A stretch of 64,000 bases of DNA. Origin: an uncultured Saprospiraceae bacterium (GTDB taxonomy: Bacteria > Bacteroidota > Bacteroidia > Chitinophagales > Saprospiraceae). The stretch lies in the NCBI GenBank assembly GCA_937926205.1, contig CALEYL010000011.1, forward strand, positions 336,465 through 400,464. The letters run 5' to 3'. Shown piece by piece: positions 8,821-17,200 of the stretch. A program made the position numbers and the translations under genes. The stretch's first letter is position 1. The number at the start of each line of letters is the position of its first letter. The notes under the pieces are model-generated. The model was not told where the DNA came from. It made no database searches and saw only the letters and a program-made list of their open reading frames with translations.

Positions 8821-9519
8821 TTACTCAGATATTTTTTCTTCTTTTGATTCCCGCACCTCCCCAAACCCCAAACTCACCCCCTTTCCCAGCGCCACAAAAG
8901 GCGGAAACAGCAAATTCGTTTTGATGCGCACATCGAAAGTCAGCGCTTTGATGCCTTCATACTGGAAGCTGCGGCTGCGGAGAATTTCAGTGATTTGGAT
9001 GTCGAAGCGTTCCTCGATGCGGTAGTCGATGCCTTTGGCGAAGGAGATGATGTGGCCGCTGAGGATTTTTTTCAGGATGGCCATGCGTTCGGCCAGGTCT
9101 TCGGTGGCGTTGAAGCGCTTGACGTTCTCTTCGTTCAGGGCCTGCCAGCGGAGCAGGGTATAATAGCGGTAGCTGTCGGTGACGCCGAAGGGCGCGCGGC
9201 GCAGCTGCATGTCGGCGATGTTCATCGTTTGGGTGCGGCCCGAGAAGGTCAGCGACCAGTCGGGTTGGGCGAAGAGGTGTTGCGCTTCGGGGATGCCGTG
9301 GCCAATGAACACCATGGCCGGGCGCTTGTGGTCTTGCCGGTACTGGATCAGCGGGTAGCGGTAGTGGTATTGTTTTGGGCTGTCCGCGTTGTTGTCGTGG
9401 TTGTGGTAGATGTCTTTGTCGAGGCCGACTTTCCCGATGATGGCGCCGCGAAAAGCGGGCATTTCATAGGGGGCAATTTCGGCGTCAAAGACGACCTTCA
9501 TGATCTGTAATTCTTTCAT
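8821..9519 (-). CDS. cas6: Cas6-family crRNA-processing endonuclease
   Basis: The 232-residue protein has the Cas6 outline: a beta-rich N-terminus, central helices, and the C-terminal glycine-rich loop FVALGKGVSLGFGEVRES (about 205-222). It is the first gene of the minus-strand operon, 19 bp upstream of cas10. Cas6 would cut the long precursor of both arrays eight bases before each spacer, leaving the ATTGCGAC handle. A second in-frame ATG at 9501 (MKVVFDAEI) is the alternative start. Base composition is clearly more GC-rich than the following cas10-to-membrane-protein genes, which suggests a separate recent origin of the effector genes. No catalytic His is assigned with certainty. Confidence 0.8.
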   Translation of the reverse strand: MKELQIMKVVFDAEIAPYEMPAFRGAIIGKVGLDKDIYHNHDNNADSPKQYHYRYPLIQYRQDHKRPAMVFIGHGIPEAQHLFAQPDWSLTFSGRTQTMNIADMQLRRAPFGVTDSYRYYTLLRWQALNEENVKRFNATEDLAERMAILKKILSGHIISFAKGIDYRIEERFDIQITEILRSRSFQYEGIKALTFDVRIKTNLLFPPFVALGKGVSLGFGEVRESKEEKISE

Positions 9520-9911
9520 GTCTTGTCTCTTGCGCTATTATGGCGATACAATGTTGCAAATCAAGCTATCTCTTTCAAAAGTATGCGATCATCTACTCCC
9601 TGCCGGGCCTGAAGCCGGGCGGCTATGGATTACTATGCTATCAATGTGCTAATGGGGGATACGGGAAAACAAAAAAGAATGTTTCACGATCCCGGAAGAA
9701 CCTTTAATAAAATGTAGTGTGTTGCTATGAGGTCGTAATATTATTAAATCCGGGTGGTTTCTGCAAGCCCGGCTGCCATTAATTGGAATTTTTTTTTGAA
9801 AGGCATCGTACCGGTTCTATGTAGATGCAGCGCCCACCTGTGTTTGTCCCGTGGGGCAGTTTGCAGATCAGATTTCGGAAATCTTAAAGATTTCGGAAAT
9901 CCTGATAATCA
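9520..9911. other. Intergenic region: cas operon promoter side and array I trailer side
   Basis: About 390 bp without a credible gene, between the start of cas6 (minus strand) and the decayed last repeat of array I. It must hold the promoter of the type III operon on the minus strand, but no clear box stands out. Its one clear structure is the double palindrome at 9867-9907, listed separately. Confidence 0.5.
9867..9907. repeat. Double palindrome between array I and the cas operon
   Basis: GATTTCGGAAATC occurs twice (9871-9883 and 9889-9901), five bases apart. Each copy is a near-perfect palindrome, and the whole 41-bp block is a larger imperfect palindrome bounded by ATCAG and CTGAT. It lies past the trailer end of array I and upstream of the cas operon. 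It could be an operator for a dimeric regulator or a processing/termination hairpin for the leftward array transcript. No T-run follows on the minus strand, so a simple terminator is less likely. Confidence 0.6.
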
Positions 9912-9948
9912 GTTGCCATCCCTTTTTAAGCTGGAATTGAAGCATCGC
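9912..9948 (-). repeat. Degenerate terminal repeat of array I
   Basis: This 37-base segment keeps the length and frame of the array I repeat but is diverged in its left half (GTTGCCATCC instead of GTCGCAATCC). The core CTGGAATTGA and the final CATCGC are intact. A 56-base segment separates it from the first intact repeat at 10005, longer than a normal spacer (34-37). Decayed repeats mark the leader-distal end of CRISPR arrays, so the leader is on the right. Confidence 0.8.
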
Positions 9949-10004
9949 CGTAATCATGCACGCACTCGCACGCATGCGCTCTTACTCACCCTCTCTATCA
10001 TCAG

Positions 10005-11123
10005 GTCGCAATCCTCTCTAATGCTGGAATTGACTCATCGCGTATTATTTCTTTTGTTTATTTTTTGGGTGTCTAGTCGCAATCCTCTCTAATGCTGGAA
10101 TTGACTCATCGCGAGAGATTACTGCATAACCCGAAAAAACCCAGACCTGTCGCAATCCTCTCTAATGCTGGAATTGACTCATCGCGTTTTTGAGCCATCA
10201 CTTATCGGCTCAAGTGTCGTTGTCGCAATCCTCTCTAATGCTGGAATTGACTCATCGCAATAAATACTGGCGAGACAAACTAAACGAGATCGGTCGCAAT
10301 CCTCTCTAATGCTGGAATTGACTCATCGCGCCTGTTGGTGCTTTTAGCCATCTACGGATGGACGAGTCGCAATCCTCTCTAATGCTGGAATTGACTCATC
10401 GCTTATTAGCGTTGATGGTTTGTATTTTTACAATAGTCGCAATCCTCTCTAATGCTGGAATTGACTCATCGCTAGGTAGGGCTGATGAGCTCGATTTAAT
10501 TTCTATAAGTCGCAATCCTCTCTAATGCTGGAATTGACTCATCGCTACTTTAAAGTTTCATACAGTAGAAGGCGTTCTTGAGTCGCAATCCTCTCTAATG
10601 CTGGAATTGACTCATCGCATCTGTTCCCCCCTGCTGGAGAAATGGACAAAGAAATGTCGCAATCCTCTCTAATGCTGGAATTGACTCATCGCGTCTTATG
10701 CAACAGCACCATCCAACCACACCATCAGTCGCAATCCTCTCTAATGCTGGAATTGACTCATCGCATTCAGAACCAAATCCTGCAATTTGTTGCCAGCAAA
10801 GTCGCAATCCTCTCTAATGCTGGAATTGACTCATCGCTGAGGAAGATGAAAATAAAGACCCATTGCATTGGTGTCGCAATCCTCTCTAATGCTGGAATTG
10901 ACTCATCGCGAAAAAATGTCTCTTGGGGGTACTGCTAATTCAAGTCGCAATCCTCTCTAATGCTGGAATTGACTCATCGCTTGAAACACCGGAAGGGGAT
11001 TTTGCTATCGCAGCGTCGCAATCCTCTCTAATGCTGGAATTGACTCATCGCAAACGCAATGCCCTCAATGCACTCCTCGCTGAAAAGTCGCAATCCTCTC
11101 TAATGCTGGAATTGACTCATCGC
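10005..11123 (-). CRISPR. CRISPR array I, 16 repeats of 37 bp, 15 spacers
   Basis: Sixteen essentially identical 37-bp repeats start at 10005, 10076, 10149, 10222, 10293, 10366, 10436, 10509, 10582, 10656, 10728, 10801, 10873, 10944, 11015 and 11087. Spacers are 34-37 bases. On the plus strand the repeat begins GTCGCAATCC and ends GACTCATCGC. Its reverse complement ends in ATTGCGAC, the form of a type I/III 5' handle. Together with the decayed repeat on the left, this gives leftward transcription with the leader at 11124 onward, next to the cas1-cas2-RT module. The type III complex and Cas6 are encoded immediately to the left. All spacers differ. Confidence 0.98.
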
Positions 11124-11545
11124 CCTGAACACTTATTATATGACAGCAGTGGTGCGGCTTGCAAGTTATAAAAGCCCTGGAAGATTTGTGGTTAAAAAGT
11201 TAATTATTTCTTAACAAAACAGAAGAAATAAGATAAGAGAAATGCTTTTCTGGCGGCATGCGGCCCTTTAATCGATTGTTTATAAATGACTTGTGTTGAA
11301 ATATATTCATTTTAAGAAATAAGAAGGTGTTTTTTCAAACCTGGCAGGATGGTCACTTTTCCTCAATCCCATGTTCTAAAGCCCTTATTTTTGTAAAGAC
11401 AGTAAAAAAGTCCTAAAATCCTCCCGATCTAATAACACTAAAACAGAACTCATTATGGGTCTCCAAAATCGAAAAAAAGAATGGTTCCTAAAAAAGGCGA
11501 TGAATTATTTCTATTCATTATATCATCATCAAATTTTCACTTCCC
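11124..11545. promoter_or_regulatory. Leader of array I and upstream region of cas1
   Basis: The 422-bp gap between the newest end of array I and cas1 is AT-rich, with runs such as AAAGTTAATTATTTCTTAAC just beyond the last repeat. By array polarity it contains the leader and the leftward promoter of array I as well as the rightward promoter of cas1. A TATTTTTG box at 11386-11393 matches the Bacteroidota -7 consensus TAnnTTTG on the plus strand. The -33 element is not clear. Confidence 0.65.
11386..11393 (+). promoter_or_regulatory. Possible -7 box for cas1-cas2-RT
   Basis: TATTTTTG fits TAnnTTTG. It lies 153 bp before the cas1 ATG, in an AT-rich leader where such boxes arise easily, and no TTTG is seen about 20 bp upstream. 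Weak. Confidence 0.3.
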
Positions 11546-12568
11546 ATGGAAATACATATCGAAACGTTTGGCGCCCACCTTCGTGTCCGGGGCGGAATTT
11601 TTGTATTCACCGCTCCGGATCTGAGTGGCGGTGAAGAAAAGGTGAGTGAATACGCGCCGCATCAGATAAAGCGCATTCTGTTTCACAAAAGGAGCGGTTC
11701 AATCAGTGCAGAGGCTGTATTCCTTGCCATGGAAAACGACATTGACCTCATTGCGTGCGATGAATTTGGAATGCCTTTCGGACGCTTTTACCCCATCGAA
11801 CCCAACCGGGTACTGGCCATACAGGCTGCCCAGTTTCAGCTCATCCGAACATCGGAAAGTCTGAAATTTGTGAAGCTTTGGATTGGTTGGAAAATCCGCC
11901 GAAAACTTGCCTTCCTGGAGCGGCTGGAGCGCTACCGGGAAGGAGAACACGCTACTTTACTCCAGCAGGCCCGCCAGGTGATCACAGAAAGCTACCTGCT
12001 TTTGCAAAATGCTCCCCTTGTGCCCTTTCAGGAAGCCGCAGAAACCATCCGCGGCCACGAAGGCACGGCTTCCAGAACCTACTTTAACATTCTTTCTAAA
12101 TTAATGGAGCCGGAATACCGGTTCGAAGGCCGCAGCCGCCGTCCGGCTCAGGACGTTTTTAATTTGTTCCTCAATTACGGCTACGGTATCCTTTATCGCA
12201 TCACTGAAAAAGCCCTCATAGAGGCCGGCGTTCATCCTTTTGCCGGATTCCTTCATGGCCTCGGGAAGAAACAAAAATCCATGGTCTTCGATTTTATAGA
12301 AGCTTTTCGCCCCTGGGTAGATATGATGGTCTTCCAGCTTTGCAGAGCCAGGTCTATCAGGCAGGAACACGTTCAACAGGACGTAGACGGCCTTAATCTA
12401 ACCAATCAGGGCAAGGAATTGATGATCCAGGCTTTTCAGGACAGTTTCAGGAAAAAAAGGAAAGACTATTCAGACCAATCCTTACTCCCGCTCAACATCA
12501 TCAGAAACGAGGCGCGCTTGTTTGCTGAAGAATTGATGGGGATTTGGAGGAGCCGGTTTGCTTATTGA
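11546..12568 (+). CDS. cas1: Cas1 integrase (RT-associated adaptation module)
   Basis: The 340-residue Cas1 has the catalytic set in order: E172 in GHEGTASRTYF, H237 in GFLHGLGKK and E252 in FDFIEAFRPWVD. These bind metal and join new spacers to the leader-repeat junction. The N-terminal beta domain is recognisable (IFVFTAPDL, IKRILFHKRSGSISAEAVFL). Length is normal for the family. It is followed after 135 bp by cas2 and then a reverse transcriptase, and preceded by the array I leader, so it presumably serves array I. It differs strongly from the second Cas1 at 20861-21853, so the two are not a recent duplication. Confidence 0.95.
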   Translation: MEIHIETFGAHLRVRGGIFVFTAPDLSGGEEKVSEYAPHQIKRILFHKRSGSISAEAVFLAMENDIDLIACDEFGMPFGRFYPIEPNRVLAIQAAQFQLIRTSESLKFVKLWIGWKIRRKLAFLERLERYREGEHATLLQQARQVITESYLLLQNAPLVPFQEAAETIRGHEGTASRTYFNILSKLMEPEYRFEGRSRRPAQDVFNLFLNYGYGILYRITEKALIEAGVHPFAGFLHGLGKKQKSMVFDFIEAFRPWVDMMVFQLCRARSIRQEHVQQDVDGLNLTNQGKELMIQAFQDSFRKKRKDYSDQSLLPLNIIRNEARLFAEELMGIWRSRFAY

Positions 12569-12703
12569 GCTTGTGTGGAACGGATGTGAAGCTGATACCT
12601 TTCCAAAAGATGTTGACTTTCCGAAGCCAGTAATGAATGGATATAAAGGGGATACCTGTTCAAACGGTAAAGCCTCTTCGTCACCACGTAAATCATAATT
12701 CCC

Positions 12704-12994
12704 ATGTACTATACCGTAGCTTATGACATCAGCAACAACAAAACCAGGCTGCTGGCCTTAAAACTTTGCAAAAAAGCAGGTCTGGTGCGCGTTCAGCACT
12801 CTTACTTTATGGGGAAAAGCGGCCGCCTGCGTATGCAATGGCTTCGGCGTGATCTGGAACTGCATTTAAACCCCAAAACGGACAGTCTTTCGATTCAGCC
12901 GATCAGCAAAACGGCTTTTGAAACAACAGTGTTTGTGGGCAAACCCATCGTGAAAGATGATGTCGCACGTAATCACCTGGTTATATTTATTTGA
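12704..12994 (+). CDS. cas2: Cas2 (RT-associated adaptation module)
   Basis: The 96-residue Cas2 opens MYYTVAYDISNNKTRLLAL and continues GLVRVQHSYFMGKSGRLRMQ, the ferredoxin-like pattern with the conserved Asp of the first strand (D8) and the RVQxSxF motif. Cas2 dimers bridge two Cas1 dimers in the integration complex. The last bases TGATG overlap the reverse transcriptase start, so cas2 and RT are translationally coupled. The 135-bp cas1-cas2 gap is long for such an operon and holds no gene that I can see. Confidence 0.92.
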   Translation: MYYTVAYDISNNKTRLLALKLCKKAGLVRVQHSYFMGKSGRLRMQWLRRDLELHLNPKTDSLSIQPISKTAFETTVFVGKPIVKDDVARNHLVIFI

Positions 12995-14085
12995 TGTTAT
13001 TGATTATTAATTATTTAATCACGCGCTTTGCTGATGGGAGCCCGTTCGGGGCTGGTATTCAGCGTTTGCACAAACCCAACGCCATGTACGACTTTATTCC
13101 ACAATCACTTGATCTGACGCTGATGCAACTGGACAACAGAGCAGCTCGTTTTAGAAAGGTAAAGCATCCGGGAGAACTGGCTTCCCTCATACAGACAGAT
13201 GTAGCCCTGCTGGCAAAATTTGCTGCTAAACCATATTACCAGATCTTCAGCGTGCCCAAACCCGGAGGTAGCCAAAGGATCATCCACAATCCACATCCCG
13301 ATTTGAAATACATTCAGCAAAATCTGAATCTTTACCTGCAGGCGGCCTATTACAGCATCAAGCCTCCCTGTGCATACGGCTTCATTCCCCGCCCTTCCGA
13401 CGAGCCGAGGCCGCGAAACATTTATACCAACGCGCTTGTGCACGCCGGCAGCGGCTGGGTGCTCAACCTTGATCTGAAAGATTTTTTTCACACCGTGACC
13501 AGCCTTCACCTGAAATGGGTATTCGAGGATCTCTTTGCTTATCCGGAACCCGTCGTGAAACAACTGATTGCATTATTTACTTACAAAGGTGTCCTGCCCA
13601 TGGGCGCCCCCACGTCACCGGTATTGTCGAACCTCGCCACACTGCCCCTGGATGCCGATTTGCAAGCCTTCGCAGCCCGCCACAACGCGCTGTACACCCG
13701 CTATGTGGACGATCTGACCTTCAGCCTCGATGAGCGCCCTGACATGGATTTTACCAACCAAATCAGGGAGATGGTGGAAAAATCCGGATTTACCCTCAAT
13801 GAAAGTAAAATCACTCTGAAACCGAAACACGAATATCCGGAAGTGACCGGACTGATTTTGAAAACACCGAAGCCGGACGTGAGCAAAAAATTCCTGAAAC
13901 GCCTGAAAAAAGACATTGAACTGTACCTGAATCTCACCTCGCCGTTCATGATCCAGCGGGGACTTTTCCAGCCTGGTTTTGTCGATAAACTCAAAAAAAG
14001 CATTCAGGGGCAATTGCAGTTTTTGAGCTTTATCCGTGGGCGGCAGGATAAGGAATACCAGCGTCTGGCAGAAATGGCCGGGTAG
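12994..14085 (+). CDS. CRISPR-associated standalone reverse transcriptase
   Basis: With the ATG at 12994 the protein has 363 residues. RT motifs are in order: FSVPKPGGSQRIIHNP (RT1-2), LNLDLKDFFHTV with metal-binding D160 (RT3), GVLPMGAPTSPVLSNLA (RT4) and RYVDDLTFS with YVDD at 237-240 (RT5). KSGFTLNESK and VTGLIL follow (RT6-7). The compact size and motif style are closest to retron and retron-like enzymes rather than group II intron RTs with a maturase domain. It is not fused to Cas1. Coupled to cas2 it probably allows spacer uptake from RNA, as shown for other RT-linked adaptation modules. A downstream ATG at 13084 is a possible alternative start because the first 30 residues look non-conserved. 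Confidence 0.9.
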   Translation: MLLIINYLITRFADGSPFGAGIQRLHKPNAMYDFIPQSLDLTLMQLDNRAARFRKVKHPGELASLIQTDVALLAKFAAKPYYQIFSVPKPGGSQRIIHNPHPDLKYIQQNLNLYLQAAYYSIKPPCAYGFIPRPSDEPRPRNIYTNALVHAGSGWVLNLDLKDFFHTVTSLHLKWVFEDLFAYPEPVVKQLIALFTYKGVLPMGAPTSPVLSNLATLPLDADLQAFAARHNALYTRYVDDLTFSLDERPDMDFTNQIREMVEKSGFTLNESKITLKPKHEYPEVTGLILKTPKPDVSKKFLKRLKKDIELYLNLTSPFMIQRGLFQPGFVDKLKKSIQGQLQFLSFIRGRQDKEYQRLAEMAG

Positions 14086-14163
14086 ATTCCGTTTAGGCTT
14101 CAAATGACAAGGATACCGCTCTCCGTATAAGCTGTAAAATGGCCCTTGGGCGAAGCCGAAACG

Positions 14164-14201
14164 GTCGCAATTTTATTGAACACTGAAAGTTACGCGCCGA
14201 T
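14164..14201 (-). repeat. Degenerate terminal repeat of array II
   Basis: This 38-base segment starts GTCGCAATTTTATTG and ends ACGCGCCGAT. It matches the array II repeat over most positions with one extra base. A 36-base spacer-length segment (14202-14237) separates it from the first intact repeat at 14238. It marks the oldest, leader-distal end of array II. Confidence 0.85.
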
Positions 14202-14237
14202 ATGTCAGCTCCCCCTTCGGGGGTAGGGGGGCTGAAA
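14202..14237. repeat. Terminal spacer-length segment forming a GC-rich hairpin
   Basis: Between the decayed and first intact repeats lies a 36-base segment whose ends pair (TCAGC with GCTGA) around CCCCCTTCGGGGG and a further G-run. A spacer this self-complementary is unusual. In the leftward array transcript it would fold into a strong hairpin at the trailer end, so it may act as a terminator or stabilising structure. It could equally be an ordinary old spacer. Confidence 0.55.
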
Positions 14238-17200
14238 GTCGCAATCCTACTTACACTGGAAGCTACTCACCGATATACCACATACGGCGGCCACATGAAA
14301 ACGGTAATTCAGTCGCAATCCTACTTACACTGGAAGCTACTCACCGATCAAAGAATGCCGATTTGAAGTAATAAAGAACAGATGTCGCAATCCTACTTAC
14401 ACTGGAAGCTACTCACCGATAGGGAAATACAATAGTACATAAAACATTAAAAGGTCGCAATCCTACTTACACTGGAAGCTACTCACCGATTGCATTTTTC
14501 ACACCTATTGGTGTGTTGCCCCGGGTCGCAATCCTACTTACACTGGAAGCTACTCACCGATAGTCTGGTTGGTCGAATGTACTAGCTACACAATGACGTC
14601 GCAATCCTACTTACACTGGAAGCTACTCACCGATAACAAAAGATGATATCCAGAGAGAAGCTGCTAAGAGTCGCAATCCTACTTACACTGGAAGCTACTC
14701 ACCGATCCCGACTATCTTATCATAGTGTCTAAGAAGTTAGTGTCGCAATCCTACTTACACTGGAAGCTACTCACCGATATTGATCCTTTTTCATAGCTCT
14801 GTTGCTCTGCCTGTTGTCGCAATCCTACTTACACTGGAAGCTACTCACCGATCCGCCTTCAGTTCACCCAGCAAGATGCCATCAAGGCGTCGCAATCCTA
14901 CTTACACTGGAAGCTACTCACCGATATGATTGAGTTCCGTAGGGAAGAATTTTCTCTAACTCGATGTCGCAATCCTACTTACACTGGAAGCTACTCACCG
15001 ATGTGAGCCATCGGCGTGAAAAACAAGTGGATGTGCAAGTCGCAATCCTACTTACACTGGAAGCTACTCACCGATGGGGTTGCGCCCCGGCGGGAAAAGG
15101 AGGGGTGATGTCGCAATCCTACTTACACTGGAAGCTACTCACCGATCTAATGTACGACTATTTCAGCGAAAACGGATACTATTGTCGCAATCCTACTTAC
15201 ACTGGAAGCTACTCACCGATACAGGATTTGACATTCGGGCTGGTTATTTACCTGAAGTCGCAATCCTACTTACACTGGAAGCTACTCACCGATAGGGAAA
15301 TACAATAGTACATAAAACATTAAAAGGTCGCAATCCTACTTACACTGGAAGCTACTCACCGATTGCATTTTTCACACCTATTGGTGTGTTGCCCCGGGTC
15401 GCAATCCTACTTACACTGGAAGCTACTCACCGATAGTCTGGTTGGTCGAATGTACTAGCTACACAATGACGTCGCAATCCTACTTACACTGGAAGCTACT
15501 CACCGATAACAAAAGATGATATCCAGAGAGAAGCTGCTAAGAGTCGCAATCCTACTTACACTGGAAGCTACTCACCGATCCCGACTATCTTATCATAGTG
15601 TCTAAGAAGTTAGTGTCGCAATCCTACTTACACTGGAAGCTACTCACCGATATTGATCCTTTTTCATAGCTCTGTTGCTCTGCCTGTTGTCGCAATCCTA
15701 CTTACACTGGAAGCTACTCACCGATCCGCCTTCAGTTCACCCAGCAAGATGCCATCAAGGCGTCGCAATCCTACTTACACTGGAAGCTACTCACCGATAT
15801 GATTGAGTTCCGTAGGGAAGAATTTTCTCTAACTCGATGTCGCAATCCTACTTACACTGGAAGCTACTCACCGATATCGGGGATCGTTACCCCGACCGGA
15901 TGCTATTTCTAACGTCGCAATCCTACTTACACTGGAAGCTACTCACCGATCAAGAATCAATCATTGAAGACCTACGCTATGAATTGTCGCAATCCTACTT
16001 ACACTGGAAGCTACTCACCGATATATCCATAGCTGGCTTGAGCTTATTCTCGATTATAGTCGCAATCCTACTTACACTGGAAGCTACTCACCGATAGACA
16101 ATATGCCTACAACCATCCTTTTCAGAAACTATGGTCGCAATCCTACTTACACTGGAAGCTACTCACCGATATTGGCATCAATAGCCCGGACGATTCAATT
16201 GAAGAGTGTCGCAATCCTACTTACACTGGAAGCTACTCACCGATTCGGAAGCATTTGAACGCATGGCTTACATGCCCACCGGTCGCAATCCTACTTACAC
16301 TGGAAGCTACTCACCGATCAGAAGCAGCTCAAGGGACTCCTTTGCGTCATAGTATTGTCGCAATCCTACTTACACTGGAAGCTACTCACCGATTTACGAT
16401 GTAGCCCACACAGTAAGACAAGAGCGTGTAAGTCGCAATCCTACTTACACTGGAAGCTACTCACCGATATGGATCAACGAAGTTGGTTTATTGGGTGGTG
16501 CTCGTCGCAATCCTACTTACACTGGAAGCTACTCACCGATGCTAATTTCATCACCTTATCAATTTATTAACTATGTTAGTCGCAATCCTACTTACACTGG
16601 AAGCTACTCACCGATATAATATCAGATCGGCTATAACCTAAGTACATACTGGTCGCAATCCTACTTACACTGGAAGCTACTCACCGATATAAGGTAACAG
16701 TTCAATAGGTATCTGCTCTCCTACGTCGCAATCCTACTTACACTGGAAGCTACTCACCGATATTTAATACCTTGCTCGGTGTAGGACACACCTAAAGTCG
16801 CAATCCTACTTACACTGGAAGCTACTCACCGATAGTGATCGAGTTTATAAGGCGGAACTAGTTGAAAGCGTCGCAATCCTACTTACACTGGAAGCTACTC
16901 ACCGATAAAAGAAAGACAAGACCTATTAGATGTAGATAATAAAGTCGCAATCCTACTTACACTGGAAGCTACTCACCGATCCTACATTTATCATGTAGGG
17001 AGGCTTCGTATATACGGTCGCAATCCTACTTACACTGGAAGCTACTCACCGATCTAAGAACAAGGGTGTAACCGCATACTGCGTCAAGTCGCAATCCTAC
17101 TTACACTGGAAGCTACTCACCGATAACTACAATCTGACCTTGTGCGATACCTCTGTTGAGGTCGCAATCCTACTTACACTGGAAGCTACTCACCGATGGT

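Noticed and set aside
8995..9510. 171-codon plus-strand frame opposite cas6
   Set aside because: Shadow of a GC-rich gene; valine-rich, no motif, and cas6 on the other strand is well supported.
898..9519. Classifying the operon as type III-B (Cmr)
   Set aside because: Cas10 is Cmr2-like at its start, but the Csx10-like subunit, the fused Cas7 and the TIGR03986-like protein fit III-D better, and no Cmr1, Cmr5 or Cmr6 is seen.
10595..11171. Frames inside array I with repeated SQSSLMLELTHR
   Set aside because: Same artefact: repeat translation in a CRISPR array.
11124..14237. Reading the arrays rightward with a leader left of array II (14086-14237)
   Set aside because: The decayed repeats lie on the left and the ATTGCGAC handle appears only on the minus strand.
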